Shown here piece by piece: positions 1 to 7,140 of a stretch of 10,455 nt of DNA; position 1 is the stretch's first letter, and every line of letters starts with the position of its first letter. This DNA comes from Bacteroidales bacterium (GTDB taxonomy: Bacteria; Bacteroidota; Bacteroidia; Bacteroidales; JALTDM01), in NCBI GenBank assembly GCA_027073875.1, contig JALTEO010000096.1, positions 1 through 10,455 of the forward strand, in the 5' to 3' direction. The translations under genes and the position numbers were made by a program. The notes beneath the pieces were generated by a model. That model was not told the DNA's origin. It saw nothing but the letters and a program-made list of their open reading frames with translations, and did not search any database.

Positions 1-4
1 GATT

Positions 5-1729
5 ATGAGAAGAGTAAGATTAATTAACTTATCGTTTTTAGCATTAGCAGTAATCTTTATGAGCAGCTGTGGTGGCTTGAAAAAAATGAAAAAAAATGCC
101 GGTTTGGTGAAATATTCTGTAACGCCAAATCCTTTGGAAATGCACGCTGACAGTGTTGCTATTTCAATTTCAGGGAACTATCCTCCGAAATATTTTAACA
201 AAAAAGTAACTTTGACGGCTACGCCTGTCTTAACTTTTGAAGGAGGAGAAAAAGCTTACAAAGAAGTAAAAGTTCAAGGTGAAAAGGTACAGGATAATAA
301 CACTGTTATTAGTTATACTAAAGGTGGCAGTTTTTCTTATTCCGACACGATACCTTATGAAGAGGCAATGCGTCTTTCTAAAGTAGAATTACGAATTTCA
401 GGTTATGTTAAACCCAACAAACCTTTAGATTTTGATCCTGTTGTAATTGCCAATGGTGTAATTGCTACTCCTTCACTATTGATGATTAATCCTAAACCAA
501 TTATTGGAAAGGATAAATTCCAACGCATTACTTCCGAAAGCAAAAATGCAGATTTGTTATTCCAAATTCAACAAGCAAAATTGCAAAATCGTGAGTTGAA
601 AAAAGACGAAGTGAAAAATTTAATGGATTATTTGGCAGAAGTTCAAGCAAACAAAAGAAAAGAATTACAAGGTGTTGATATTTCAGCTTATGCTTCTCCT
701 GACGGACCTACCGATTTGAATACTAAATTATCAAATAATCGTGGTTCGGTAACGGAAAAATATTTGAAAAAGCAATTTAAAAAAGACGCAGAATTGAGTA
801 AAGATTCTGTTTACAAAGTAACAGATACTGCTGAAGACTGGGATGGTTTCCAGAAATTAATGAGTAATTCAAACATTGCTGACAAAGATTTGGTACTGAG
901 AGTACTTTCAATGTATTCTGACCCTGATCAACGCGAAAAGGAAATCAAAAATATGTCGAAAGTATATTTGGAAATTGCCGACCAAATTTTACCGCAATTG
1001 CGTCGTTCCGTATTAACAGTAAATGTAAACAATATTGGTTACTCCGATGAAGAGATTACCAATATTTTTAATACGAAACCGGACAGTTTGAAACCGGAAG
1101 AATTACTTTATGCTGCTACATTAACAAAAGACAATAATCAAAAATTAAATGTCTATAATAAGTTTATGGAAATCTATCCAAAGGACTGGAGAGGTCCGAA
1201 TAATGCAGGTGCTATGAATTTATTACTTGGAAATGTTGATAAAGCAAAAGAATTATTTGACAAAGCCAAACAATTAGATGAAAATAATACTATTATTGAA
1301 AATAATTTTGGTACAGTTGATTTAATTCAAGGTGACTTGGCAAAAGCAGAAGAACATTTTGTTGCTGCATCAGGTGCCGGTGATGAAGTAAATTACAATA
1401 TGGGTATCCTAAAAGTAAAACAAGGTGATTACAATTCAGCTGTTACATATTTTGGAAATAATTGCTCATTCGATGCTGCTTTAGCTAAATTATTAAATCA
1501 AGATTATGATGGTTCAATTAAAACTATTGATTGTGCTCCTAATAAAGATGATGCTATGATGTTCTATCTGAAAGCTGTTGACGGTGCACGAAATGCTGAT
1601 ACAGAGGTTATGTACAACAACTTGCGTTCAGCACTCGAAAAAGATGCTTCATTGAGCAAATTAGCAAAGACAGATATGGAATTTTTTAAATATTTTAAGG
1701 ACGATACTTTCAAATCTATTGTAAAATAA
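5..1729 (+). CDS. TPR and OmpA-like lipoprotein of Bacteroidales type
   Basis: This 574-aa protein begins with a basic tip, a hydrophobic stretch (about residues 7-20) and a lipobox ending in MSSC, so Cys22 is the likely acylated residue; it is inferred to be an envelope lipoprotein, probably outer membrane. The N-terminal third is beta-rich. Residues 222-254 (ISAYASPDGP, then N, LS..R, YL) resemble the OmpA C-terminal peptidoglycan-associated motif (GHTD...N..LS..RA..V..YL), with the usual acidic and arginine positions partly changed. Residues about 380-520 are helical pairs of TPR type, for example around 383-422 and 430-455. Members of this kind are widespread in Bacteroidales, but I know of no firm function; a scaffold between peptidoglycan and outer-membrane complexes is inference. 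The ATG at 5 is right because it leaves a complete signal peptide. It is followed by a strong terminator, so it ends a transcription unit. Confidence 0.88.
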   Translation: MRRVRLINLSFLALAVIFMSSCGGLKKMKKNAGLVKYSVTPNPLEMHADSVAISISGNYPPKYFNKKVTLTATPVLTFEGGEKAYKEVKVQGEKVQDNNTVISYTKGGSFSYSDTIPYEEAMRLSKVELRISGYVKPNKPLDFDPVVIANGVIATPSLLMINPKPIIGKDKFQRITSESKNADLLFQIQQAKLQNRELKKDEVKNLMDYLAEVQANKRKELQGVDISAYASPDGPTDLNTKLSNNRGSVTEKYLKKQFKKDAELSKDSVYKVTDTAEDWDGFQKLMSNSNIADKDLVLRVLSMYSDPDQREKEIKNMSKVYLEIADQILPQLRRSVLTVNVNNIGYSDEEITNIFNTKPDSLKPEELLYAATLTKDNNQKLNVYNKFMEIYPKDWRGPNNAGAMNLLLGNVDKAKELFDKAKQLDENNTIIENNFGTVDLIQGDLAKAEEHFVAASGAGDEVNYNMGILKVKQGDYNSAVTYFGNNCSFDAALAKLLNQDYDGSIKTIDCAPNKDDAMMFYLKAVDGARNADTEVMYNNLRSALEKDASLSKLAKTDMEFFKYFKDDTFKSIVK

Positions 1730-1759
1730 TTTGATGACATTTTATTATTAAACTATATT

Positions 1760-1799
1760 AAGGGTAATCCACTTTTTGGGGGTTACCCTTTTTTATTTT
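1760..1799 (+). terminator. Intrinsic terminator after the TPR lipoprotein gene
   Basis: An 11-bp stem (1760-1770 with 1780-1790, one T-G wobble) carries GGGTAA/TTACCC at its core, a 9-nt loop, and then a T-rich tract to about 1799. It lies 30 nt after the lipoprotein stop codon and 15 nt before the next start, so the next gene either depends on read-through or has a promoter I cannot identify. Confidence 0.85.
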
Positions 1800-1814
1800 A
1801 AAAAAATAAGGATT

Positions 1815-2069
1815 ATGACTATTACATTTAATGAGCTTCGGCGGATAAAAGATAGTCTTCCCGATGGTAGTATGGGGAGGATTGCCAAAAAATTAAATAT
1901 AGATGCCGAAACCGTAAGAAACTATTTTGGTGGGACAAATTTTGACAAGGGTGAATCGACAGGAATACATTTAGAGCAAGGACCGGATGGAGGCATTGTC
2001 TTTCTCGAAGATGAAACCATATTAAATGCAGCAAAAGAAATATTAGAAGAAAATGCTGTGTTAGATTAA
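1815..2069 (+). CDS. Small HTH-like putative DNA-binding protein
   Basis: The protein has 84 aa. Residues 5-15 form a helix, and residues about 19-40 (MGRIAKKLNIDAETVRNYF) read as a helix-turn-helix: a short helix, a turn at LNID, then a recognition helix. A glycine-rich segment (HLEQGPDGGIVFLED, 52-66) and a final helix follow. I recognise this as a conserved small protein of Bacteroidota usually annotated as DNA-binding; its target and role are unknown to me. An in-frame ATG at 1776 would add 13 residues but lies inside the terminator loop upstream, so ATG 1815 is preferred. No Shine-Dalgarno is evident, as is normal in this phylum. DNA binding is inferred from the motif only. Confidence 0.82.
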   Translation: MTITFNELRRIKDSLPDGSMGRIAKKLNIDAETVRNYFGGTNFDKGESTGIHLEQGPDGGIVFLEDETILNAAKEILEENAVLD

Positions 2070-2129
2070 TCTTTTTAATCAACAGAAAAAAAAATATTAA
2101 GATTTATAAGTGATTTCAAAAATAAAGCA

Positions 2130-2137
2130 TAAATTTG
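2130..2137 (+). promoter_or_regulatory. Candidate -7 box TAAATTTG for the DUF2378-like gene
   Basis: TAAATTTG matches the Bacteroidota -7 consensus TAnnTTTG at every fixed position and lies 18 nt before the ATG at 2156. The -33 region (about 2103-2116) is only T-rich, with no clean TTTG, so strength is uncertain. Initiation about 5 nt downstream would give a leader of about 14 nt. Confidence 0.45.
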
Positions 2138-2155
2138 TTCCTTTAAAATTATTAT

Positions 2156-2710
2156 ATGTTAGTAAAAGGTGCTGCTGTAGTTTCTACAAAATCTTTTGTG
2201 GAATATAAATATGAAGACGAACTTATTAATTGGTTGTCTAATTTGCCTGAAGCATCTCGAAAAATCTATACACAGCCTATTAACGAGTCTAAGTGGTATC
2301 CTTTGAATGAAGCTTTTGTTGTTCCTACTCGTGTTATGCTCAAAATGTTTTATGATAATGATTTGAAAGGTGCTTATGAATTAGGTTATTATTCTGCAGA
2401 GAAAGGATTGACAGGGATTTATAAAATGTTTGTTAGGATGGGGTCCCCGGCATTTATTGTTTCTCGTGCTGCAAAAGTTTTCTCTGCTTACTATAAGGAT
2501 TCAAAAATAAAAGTACTGTCAAGCACTAAAAACAGTGTTATTTTAATGATTAATAAATTTCCTGAATATGCTGATGTTGTAGAGTATCGTATCACCGGAT
2601 GGATGGATAAGGCGTTGGAGATTTCCGGTTGTAAAAATGTGAATATTCAGATGGTTCATTCCTTCTTGAAAGGAGATTCGTTCACAGAGTTTTTTATTAC
2701 TTGGGATTAG
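2156..2710 (+). CDS. DUF2378/TIGR02265-like protein, possible heme-NO-binding-like fold
   Basis: A soluble protein of 184 aa with no signal peptide or membrane segment. The order of features resembles the DUF2378 (TIGR02265) proteins best known from myxobacteria, whose fold is related to heme-NO-binding and V4R sensor domains: WYP at 47-49, a helix with R59 and F65, the G77-containing segment leading into EKGLTG (82-87), an aromatic/basic helix (100-113), a central strand region, WMDKALEISGC (149-159), and a closing strand ending FFITWD. I see no obvious proximal heme histidine, so ligand binding is not shown. It sits alone, about 90 nt after the HTH gene and 129 nt before the START-like gene. 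The family link is by eye and moderate; the function is unknown. Confidence 0.7.
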   Translation: MLVKGAAVVSTKSFVEYKYEDELINWLSNLPEASRKIYTQPINESKWYPLNEAFVVPTRVMLKMFYDNDLKGAYELGYYSAEKGLTGIYKMFVRMGSPAFIVSRAAKVFSAYYKDSKIKVLSSTKNSVILMINKFPEYADVVEYRITGWMDKALEISGCKNVNIQMVHSFLKGDSFTEFFITWD

Positions 2711-2714
2711 TCTT

Positions 2715-2744
2715 TAACTTTTCATAAGTTATTTATTTTTTATT
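2715..2744 (+). terminator. Weak AT-rich terminator candidate
   Basis: TAACTT (2715-2720) can pair with AAGTTA (2726-2731) around a 5-nt loop, and a T-rich run reaches 2744. The stem is short and AT-rich, but its position 5 nt after the stop codon at 2710 fits termination of the DUF2378-like gene. Confidence 0.35.
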
Positions 2745-2756
2745 CTTGGTGATTTT

Positions 2757-2787
2757 TTTGTCATTAAAAAAAAGATTAGTATCTTGC
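2757..2787 (+). promoter_or_regulatory. Candidate promoter for the START-like gene
   Basis: TTTG at 2757-2760 is followed after 19 nt by TATCTTGC (2780-2787), close to the Bacteroidota pattern of a -33 TTTG, a spacer of about 19-21 nt and a -7 TAnnTTTG. The -7 box departs from consensus at its last two positions. Transcription would begin near 2792, giving a leader of about 48 nt before the ATG at 2840. Confidence 0.5.
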
Positions 2788-2839
2788 AACAAAAATAATG
2801 TGTAGTTATTCTATTTTTACATATTGAATAAACTTACTT

Positions 2840-3226
2840 ATGAAAGAAAAGATAGAATTGGAATATAGTTTAAGCTCTGCATCTAAAGTGCTTTTTGACC
2901 ATTTGAGTACTCCAAGCGGTTTATCTCACTGGTTTGCTGATAATGTAAATGTTGATGGTAAAGATTTTATCTTTATCTGGAATAATTCTGAAGAACGAGC
3001 CAAAGTACTTGCTAAAAAACAGGGAAAGTTTGTTCGATTTCAATGGGAAGAAGATTTTGAGAATGGTGATGACGAGTATTTTTTTGAATTTAGAATAGAA
3101 AAAGATGAAATAACAGGCGTTTCATCATTATTGATAACAGACTTTGTAGAAACTGAAGATATTGATGAAGCTATTGATTTATGGGATTCTCAGGTTGCAG
3201 AGCTAAAAAGATTCTTAGGTATTTAA
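2840..3226 (+). CDS. START-like (SRPBCC/AHSA1-like) domain protein
   Basis: The 128-aa soluble protein has the layout of a compact START-like/AHSA1 beta-barrel: an N-terminal strand (KIELEYSLS), a helix with STPSGLSHWFAD (23-34), which is the typical first-helix motif of AHSA1-like proteins, several antiparallel strands (DFIFIWNN, VRFQWEED, YFFEFRIEKD, SSLLITDFVE), and a long C-terminal helix (109-126). This short form matches proteins conserved in Bacteroidales and annotated as START-like domain. The fold binds hydrophobic ligands in other families, but no ligand or reaction can be read here. It is very acidic in its second half. It has its own promoter-like element, and a further one lies between it and the permease gene. 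Confidence 0.85.
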   Translation: MKEKIELEYSLSSASKVLFDHLSTPSGLSHWFADNVNVDGKDFIFIWNNSEERAKVLAKKQGKFVRFQWEEDFENGDDEYFFEFRIEKDEITGVSSLLITDFVETEDIDEAIDLWDSQVAELKRFLGI

Positions 3227-3254
3227 ACAATTACAAAATTTTCGGATAAATTTG
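3222..3254 (+). promoter_or_regulatory. Candidate promoter for the permease-glycosyltransferase operon
   Basis: TAAATTTG (3247-3254) matches the TAnnTTTG -7 consensus exactly. A degenerate -33 element, TTTA at 3222-3225, lies 21 nt upstream and overlaps the end of the START-like gene. Start of transcription near 3259-3261 makes a TTG at 3263 an unlikely initiation codon and supports the ATG at 3281. Confidence 0.5.
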
Positions 3255-3280
3255 CCGTTTACTTGGCAAGAGGTTGTTTA

Positions 3281-4735
3281 ATGAAAAAAATCCATAAATT
3301 CTTATTGAAATCATACATAGGTCCGCTATTGCTGACCTTTTTTATTGTACTTTTTATCCTTTTACTTCAATTTTTATGGAAATATATAGATGATTTGGTT
3401 GGCAAGGGGTTGTCTGCCGGCGTGTTAACCGAATTAATTTTATATGCTTCTACTACGCTTATTCCTATGGCATTACCACTGGCTATTTTGTTAGCATCGT
3501 TGATGACCTTTGGTAACTTAGGCGAGAACTTTGAATTGACTGCCTTAAAATCATCGGGCATCAGTTTGCAACGAACGATGCGTCCTCTAATTTTTTTATC
3601 TGTCGCTGTTAGTATTTTGGCTTTTTTCTTTTCTAATAATGTAATGCCTGTTGCAAATCTAAAAATGTTGTCGTTGTTGCACGATGTAAGACAGCAGCAG
3701 CCGGCATTTAATATTAAAGAAGGTATCTTTTATCAAGGATTAGATGATTATAGTATTCGTGTTCAACGAAAAGATGCCAAACGCAATATGTTATATAAGG
3801 TGTTGATATACAATCATACAAACAGGCGAGGAAATACTTCTGTAATTGCAGCAGATTCAGCTTCAATGAATTTTTCGCCCGACAAGCAATACCTTCTATT
3901 AACGCTTTTTCATGGTCGTAAATACGAGGAGTTACAGGAAGATATGCGGGAAAAACGCCATAAGACTTTTCCTGCTCAAAAGGATTTCTTTAAACAGGAG
4001 ACAGTAACTTTTGATTTATCCGGATTTAATTTTAAACGAAGTGATGAGTCTTTATGGAAAGAGAATTATCAGATGCTTAATACAAGTCAGTTGGTTTCTG
4101 TTGTTGATTCTTTGAAGCGAGATTTGGATAATCGTCGCCAAGAATTTTCAAAAACATTCTATCGTTCCAGTTTGCTTAACCGTTATCCTGTCAATAAAGA
4201 TACGGCAATATTTCAAGAAAAATTTTCAGTCAAAAAACCTTTTTCTGTTGACAGTGTCTTTAAGAAAATGTCGCCTGATGAATATAAGCGGTTGCTTACT
4301 TATTCGCTTCAATATGCCCGAAGTGCTGCAAATTATATTTCTTCTACAGCAGATGATCAAGGATATCGTGAGAAATGGATTGTGAAACATAAAATAGAAT
4401 GGCATAAAAAGTTTACGCTGTCGGTTGCTTGTTTTATCTTATTTTTTATCGGTGCACCGCTTGGTGCCATTATCCGCAAAGGTGGTTTTGGGATGCCGGT
4501 GGTTGTTTCTGTTTTGTTTTTTGTTGTCTATTACTTGCTTTCTATTACCGGTGAACGATTAGCAAAGGAAGGTGTTCTTACACCAGTTGAGGGGATGTGG
4601 ATGGCTTCGGCAATATTGTTCCCGTTGGGCGTTTTTATTACACTTAAAGCAACAAACGATTCTGTATTTCTTGATTTCTCATCATACACACATTTTTTTA
4701 CACGATTTTTTAAGAAGAAAAATAAACAACAGTGA
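3281..4735 (+). CDS. LptF/LptG-family permease (YjgP/YjgQ), LPS export
   Basis: This 484-aa inner-membrane protein has the LptF/LptG plan: three N-terminal membrane segments (about 12-32, 52-76, 103-123), a large periplasmic region (about 124-375), and three C-terminal segments (about 378-398, 404-424, 436-456). FELTALKSSGIS (84-95) is the family's cytoplasmic coupling helix that contacts the ATPase LptB, and IGAPLGAIIRKGGFG (390-404) is the other conserved block. Such permeases extract lipopolysaccharide from the inner membrane and pass it to the periplasmic Lpt bridge. The periplasmic part contains a charged, probably helical insertion (about 255-370), longer than in E. coli LptG. I cannot tell LptF from LptG, so no symbol is given. 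A TTG start at 3263 would add six residues but is disfavoured by the promoter position. Its stop overlaps the next start. Confidence 0.9.
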   Translation: MKKIHKFLLKSYIGPLLLTFFIVLFILLLQFLWKYIDDLVGKGLSAGVLTELILYASTTLIPMALPLAILLASLMTFGNLGENFELTALKSSGISLQRTMRPLIFLSVAVSILAFFFSNNVMPVANLKMLSLLHDVRQQQPAFNIKEGIFYQGLDDYSIRVQRKDAKRNMLYKVLIYNHTNRRGNTSVIAADSASMNFSPDKQYLLLTLFHGRKYEELQEDMREKRHKTFPAQKDFFKQETVTFDLSGFNFKRSDESLWKENYQMLNTSQLVSVVDSLKRDLDNRRQEFSKTFYRSSLLNRYPVNKDTAIFQEKFSVKKPFSVDSVFKKMSPDEYKRLLTYSLQYARSAANYISSTADDQGYREKWIVKHKIEWHKKFTLSVACFILFFIGAPLGAIIRKGGFGMPVVVSVLFFVVYYLLSITGERLAKEGVLTPVEGMWMASAILFPLGVFITLKATNDSVFLDFSSYTHFFTRFFKKKNKQQ

Positions 4736-5925
4736 AAATTCTAGTTTTATCTAACAAAAATCCTTTTCCGCCGCGTGACGGGGGAGAATTGGCTATCCGG
4801 AATATGATTCAAGAAATGGTGGAATACGGACACGAAGTTTCGTTCCTGATGATGACTACTTCAAAACATCATAAAAAGAATTCGCCGGACCTTGATAATA
4901 TTAACGCTCATAATGTATTTGTCAATACAGATATTAGACCTTTAAAATTGCTATTAAATTATTTTTTCGGTTCAATGCCTTATATTGCTAAACGCTTTGT
5001 AGATGCTACATTTGCCGAACGATTAATTGATTTGTTGTATTCTAAACGATTTGATATTGTTCAGCTTGAGGGCTTATATTTAGCTCCTTATATTGATACG
5101 ATTCGTCAGGTGTCGCAGGCAAAAATTGTTTTGCGGGCACATAATGTAGAACACGAGATATGGCAACGCAACAGTGAATTAGAAAAAAATCCTTTAAAAC
5201 GATTCTACCTGAAGTCTATGGCAAAACGGCTCAAAAAGTTTGAGTTTCAGGCATTGCTGAAAATTGATGGATTATTACCAATTACCGACCGCGATGAGAA
5301 AAAACTGCAGGATTTGGGATACAGCAAGTTATCATTAACAATTCCATTTGGTATTAAGGCAAAAAATTATCAGATAAAACCATTGCACATTGATAAAGTT
5401 TCGGTGGGATATATTGGTGCTTTGGATTGGTTTCCTAACCGTGAGGGATTGATGTGGTTTTTGGAAAATGTATGGACGGAAATACAAAAAGTTTCTACCG
5501 GATTGGAATTCCATATTGCCGGAAGAAATGCCGATATGGAATTAAGACGATTGATTAATTCATCCCCGAGTGTGCAGTTTCACGGTGAGGTGGAAAGTGC
5601 ACAAGATTTTATTCAGGAGCATCCCGTTATGGTTGTTCCTTTATTTTCCGGATCGGGTATGCGGGTTAAGATTGTTGAAGGAATGTTACTCAACCGGGCG
5701 ATGATTGTAACGCCCATTGCTACTGAGGGAATTTCTGTTGCTGACGGCGAAAATATTTTGATTGCCAAAGAACCGGAGGTATTTGTTGAGAAACTCTTGC
5801 AGTTAACAAAGTCGCCTGAAAAAATTGCACAGATAGGGGAGGCGGCACACCGTTTTGCTATGGCAAATTATGATAATCATCGTTTAATGGAAAATCTAAC
5901 ATCATTTTACAAAAGTCTAAAATAA
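4732..5925 (+). CDS. Glycosyltransferase, GT4-like (GT-B fold)
   Basis: The 397-aa protein starts with the Rossmann strand and glycine loop of a GT-B enzyme (MKILVLSNKNPFPPRDGG). Other landmarks are LRAHNVEHEIW (134-144), the hinge into the C-terminal domain, GYIGALDWFPN (226-236), HIAGRN (261-266), and the donor-site block SGSGMRVKIVEGML (306-319), equivalent to the EX7E region but with the first Glu not conserved, as in a GT4 subgroup related to Stp1-type sugar transferases. It probably moves a nucleotide-activated sugar to a lipid-linked or LPS glycan on the cytoplasmic face; donor and acceptor cannot be read. The GTG start overlaps the permease stop as GTGA, which implies translational coupling, and no in-frame alternative fits the N-terminal strand better. 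Confidence 0.9.
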   Translation: MKILVLSNKNPFPPRDGGELAIRNMIQEMVEYGHEVSFLMMTTSKHHKKNSPDLDNINAHNVFVNTDIRPLKLLLNYFFGSMPYIAKRFVDATFAERLIDLLYSKRFDIVQLEGLYLAPYIDTIRQVSQAKIVLRAHNVEHEIWQRNSELEKNPLKRFYLKSMAKRLKKFEFQALLKIDGLLPITDRDEKKLQDLGYSKLSLTIPFGIKAKNYQIKPLHIDKVSVGYIGALDWFPNREGLMWFLENVWTEIQKVSTGLEFHIAGRNADMELRRLINSSPSVQFHGEVESAQDFIQEHPVMVVPLFSGSGMRVKIVEGMLLNRAMIVTPIATEGISVADGENILIAKEPEVFVEKLLQLTKSPEKIAQIGEAAHRFAMANYDNHRLMENLTSFYKSLK

Positions 5926-5971
5926 GTTTAAAGTTATTTCTGATAGATATATAAATATTGTAAGTTTCGAT

Positions 5972-7075
5972 GTGCCTTTTCCGCCTGATTATGGTGGCGT
6001 AATAGATGTTTTTTACCGGATAAAACAACTGAGAGAGAAAGGGTTTCTTATTGTTTTACACTGCTTTGACTATAAGCATAGAGCTAATGACTCTAATATC
6101 CGGAAATTAAAAGAATATTGTCAGGAGGTACATATTTATTCTCGTAAGAAATCTATTTTTTTTCTTCTTGGTAAACAACCTTTCATCGTTCGTTCGCGAC
6201 AAAATAAACAACTGCTAAGGAATTTGTTAAAAAATGACTATCCTATTCTTTTTGAGGGAATTCATACAACTTCTTTTTTGTCGCATTCTTTATTGAAGAA
6301 ACGATATAAGGTTTTACGGACACACAATATTGAACATAAGTATTACCGGTATTTATCAGAATCAACCAATCAGTTTTTCAAAAGACTTTTCTATAAAATT
6401 GAAAGCCGGAAGTTGAAACGCTATGAAATAAAAATTTTACCTTTTGCCCAAAAAGTTTTATCTATTTCAGATGCAGATAAACGGTTTTTTGAAAAATTAA
6501 ATCCGGAAACAATTGTTCTGAATCCATCGTTGGACATTGAAACTGTTCCGGTTCAACCGGAAACAGCAGAAAGATTTATTTTATTTCATGGAAATCTTTC
6601 GGTAGAGGAAAACGAAAAGGCAGCGTTGTTTTTGACTACAACGGTTTTTTCAAAAATTGATTTTCCTGTTGTCATTGCAGGTAAATCGCCTTCTGCAAAG
6701 TTGCAAAAAGCTGCCACTTCATTACCTAATGTGCGTTTGGTGGCATCACCCGACGAAAAAACGATGAAATCGCTGATAGTTACTGCTCATATCCATCTTT
6801 TGTATTCTTTTCAGGATACAGGTGTGAAATTGAAGTTGCTGAGCGTATTACAAAACGGAAGATTTTGTATTGCAAATAATGCCATTGTCGGCGATTTGGC
6901 TGTGGGTGAATTACTGATACTTGCCAACTCGCCGGAAGAGATATTATCTGAAATTAAGGAGCTGATGAATAAGCAGTTTGACGAAAATCAACGGGAGCAC
7001 CGGAATTCATTTTTATTAACTGTAAAGCAAAGAACTGAAGCGGTGTTGATGTCCGTATTTACTGATGAGCAATAA
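5972..7075 (+). CDS. Glycosyltransferase related to the preceding one; start uncertain
   Basis: From GTG 5972 the product is 367 aa, but this omits the first beta strand. The frame stays open back to the TAA at 5918-5920, and the codons just upstream encode INIVSFD, which joined to VPFPPDYGGV makes a normal GT-B N-terminus; no ATG, GTG or TTG is available there, only ATT (5936, 5957) or ATA (5951). Landmarks numbered from 5972: RTHNIEHKYY (116-125, parallel to HNVEH in the preceding enzyme), LFHGNLS (204-210), VIAGKSP (234-240) and the donor-site block FQDTGVKLKLLSVL (280-293), where the motif is degenerate. Its closest relative in the window is the upstream glycosyltransferase, suggesting an old duplication. 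It is the last gene of the permease operon. Sugar and acceptor are unknown. Confidence 0.8.
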   Translation: MPFPPDYGGVIDVFYRIKQLREKGFLIVLHCFDYKHRANDSNIRKLKEYCQEVHIYSRKKSIFFLLGKQPFIVRSRQNKQLLRNLLKNDYPILFEGIHTTSFLSHSLLKKRYKVLRTHNIEHKYYRYLSESTNQFFKRLFYKIESRKLKRYEIKILPFAQKVLSISDADKRFFEKLNPETIVLNPSLDIETVPVQPETAERFILFHGNLSVEENEKAALFLTTTVFSKIDFPVVIAGKSPSAKLQKAATSLPNVRLVASPDEKTMKSLIVTAHIHLLYSFQDTGVKLKLLSVLQNGRFCIANNAIVGDLAVGELLILANSPEEILSEIKELMNKQFDENQREHRNSFLLTVKQRTEAVLMSVFTDEQ

Positions 7076-7113
7076 AATTTCTTTTTTTAGCGTTCTGCAA
7101 TAGTGCAAAATTG

Positions 7114-7121
7114 TATTTTTG
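7114..7121 (+). promoter_or_regulatory. Candidate -7 box TATTTTTG for the third glycosyltransferase
   Basis: TATTTTTG satisfies the TAnnTTTG consensus and lies 19 nt before the ATG at 7141. Upstream sequence is T-rich (7081-7088), but a clean -33 TTTG at the usual distance is absent. Together with the 65-nt gap after the preceding gene it suggests an independent transcript. Confidence 0.45.
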
Positions 7122-7140
7122 CCGGACTAAAAGTTGATTA

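Noticed and set aside
1776..1814. Upstream ATG extension of the small HTH gene
   Set aside because: The added 13 residues are encoded by the terminator hairpin and T-tract and look like non-coding sequence; the conserved N-terminus begins at 1815.
2064..2080. GATTAA/TTAATC hairpin at the end of the HTH gene
   Set aside because: Six AT-rich pairs with no following T-run; below what I would call a terminator.
3263..3280. TTG start for the LptF/LptG permease
   Set aside because: It lies at or next to the expected transcription start and adds only six residues before a normal N-terminus beginning MKKIHKFLLKSY.
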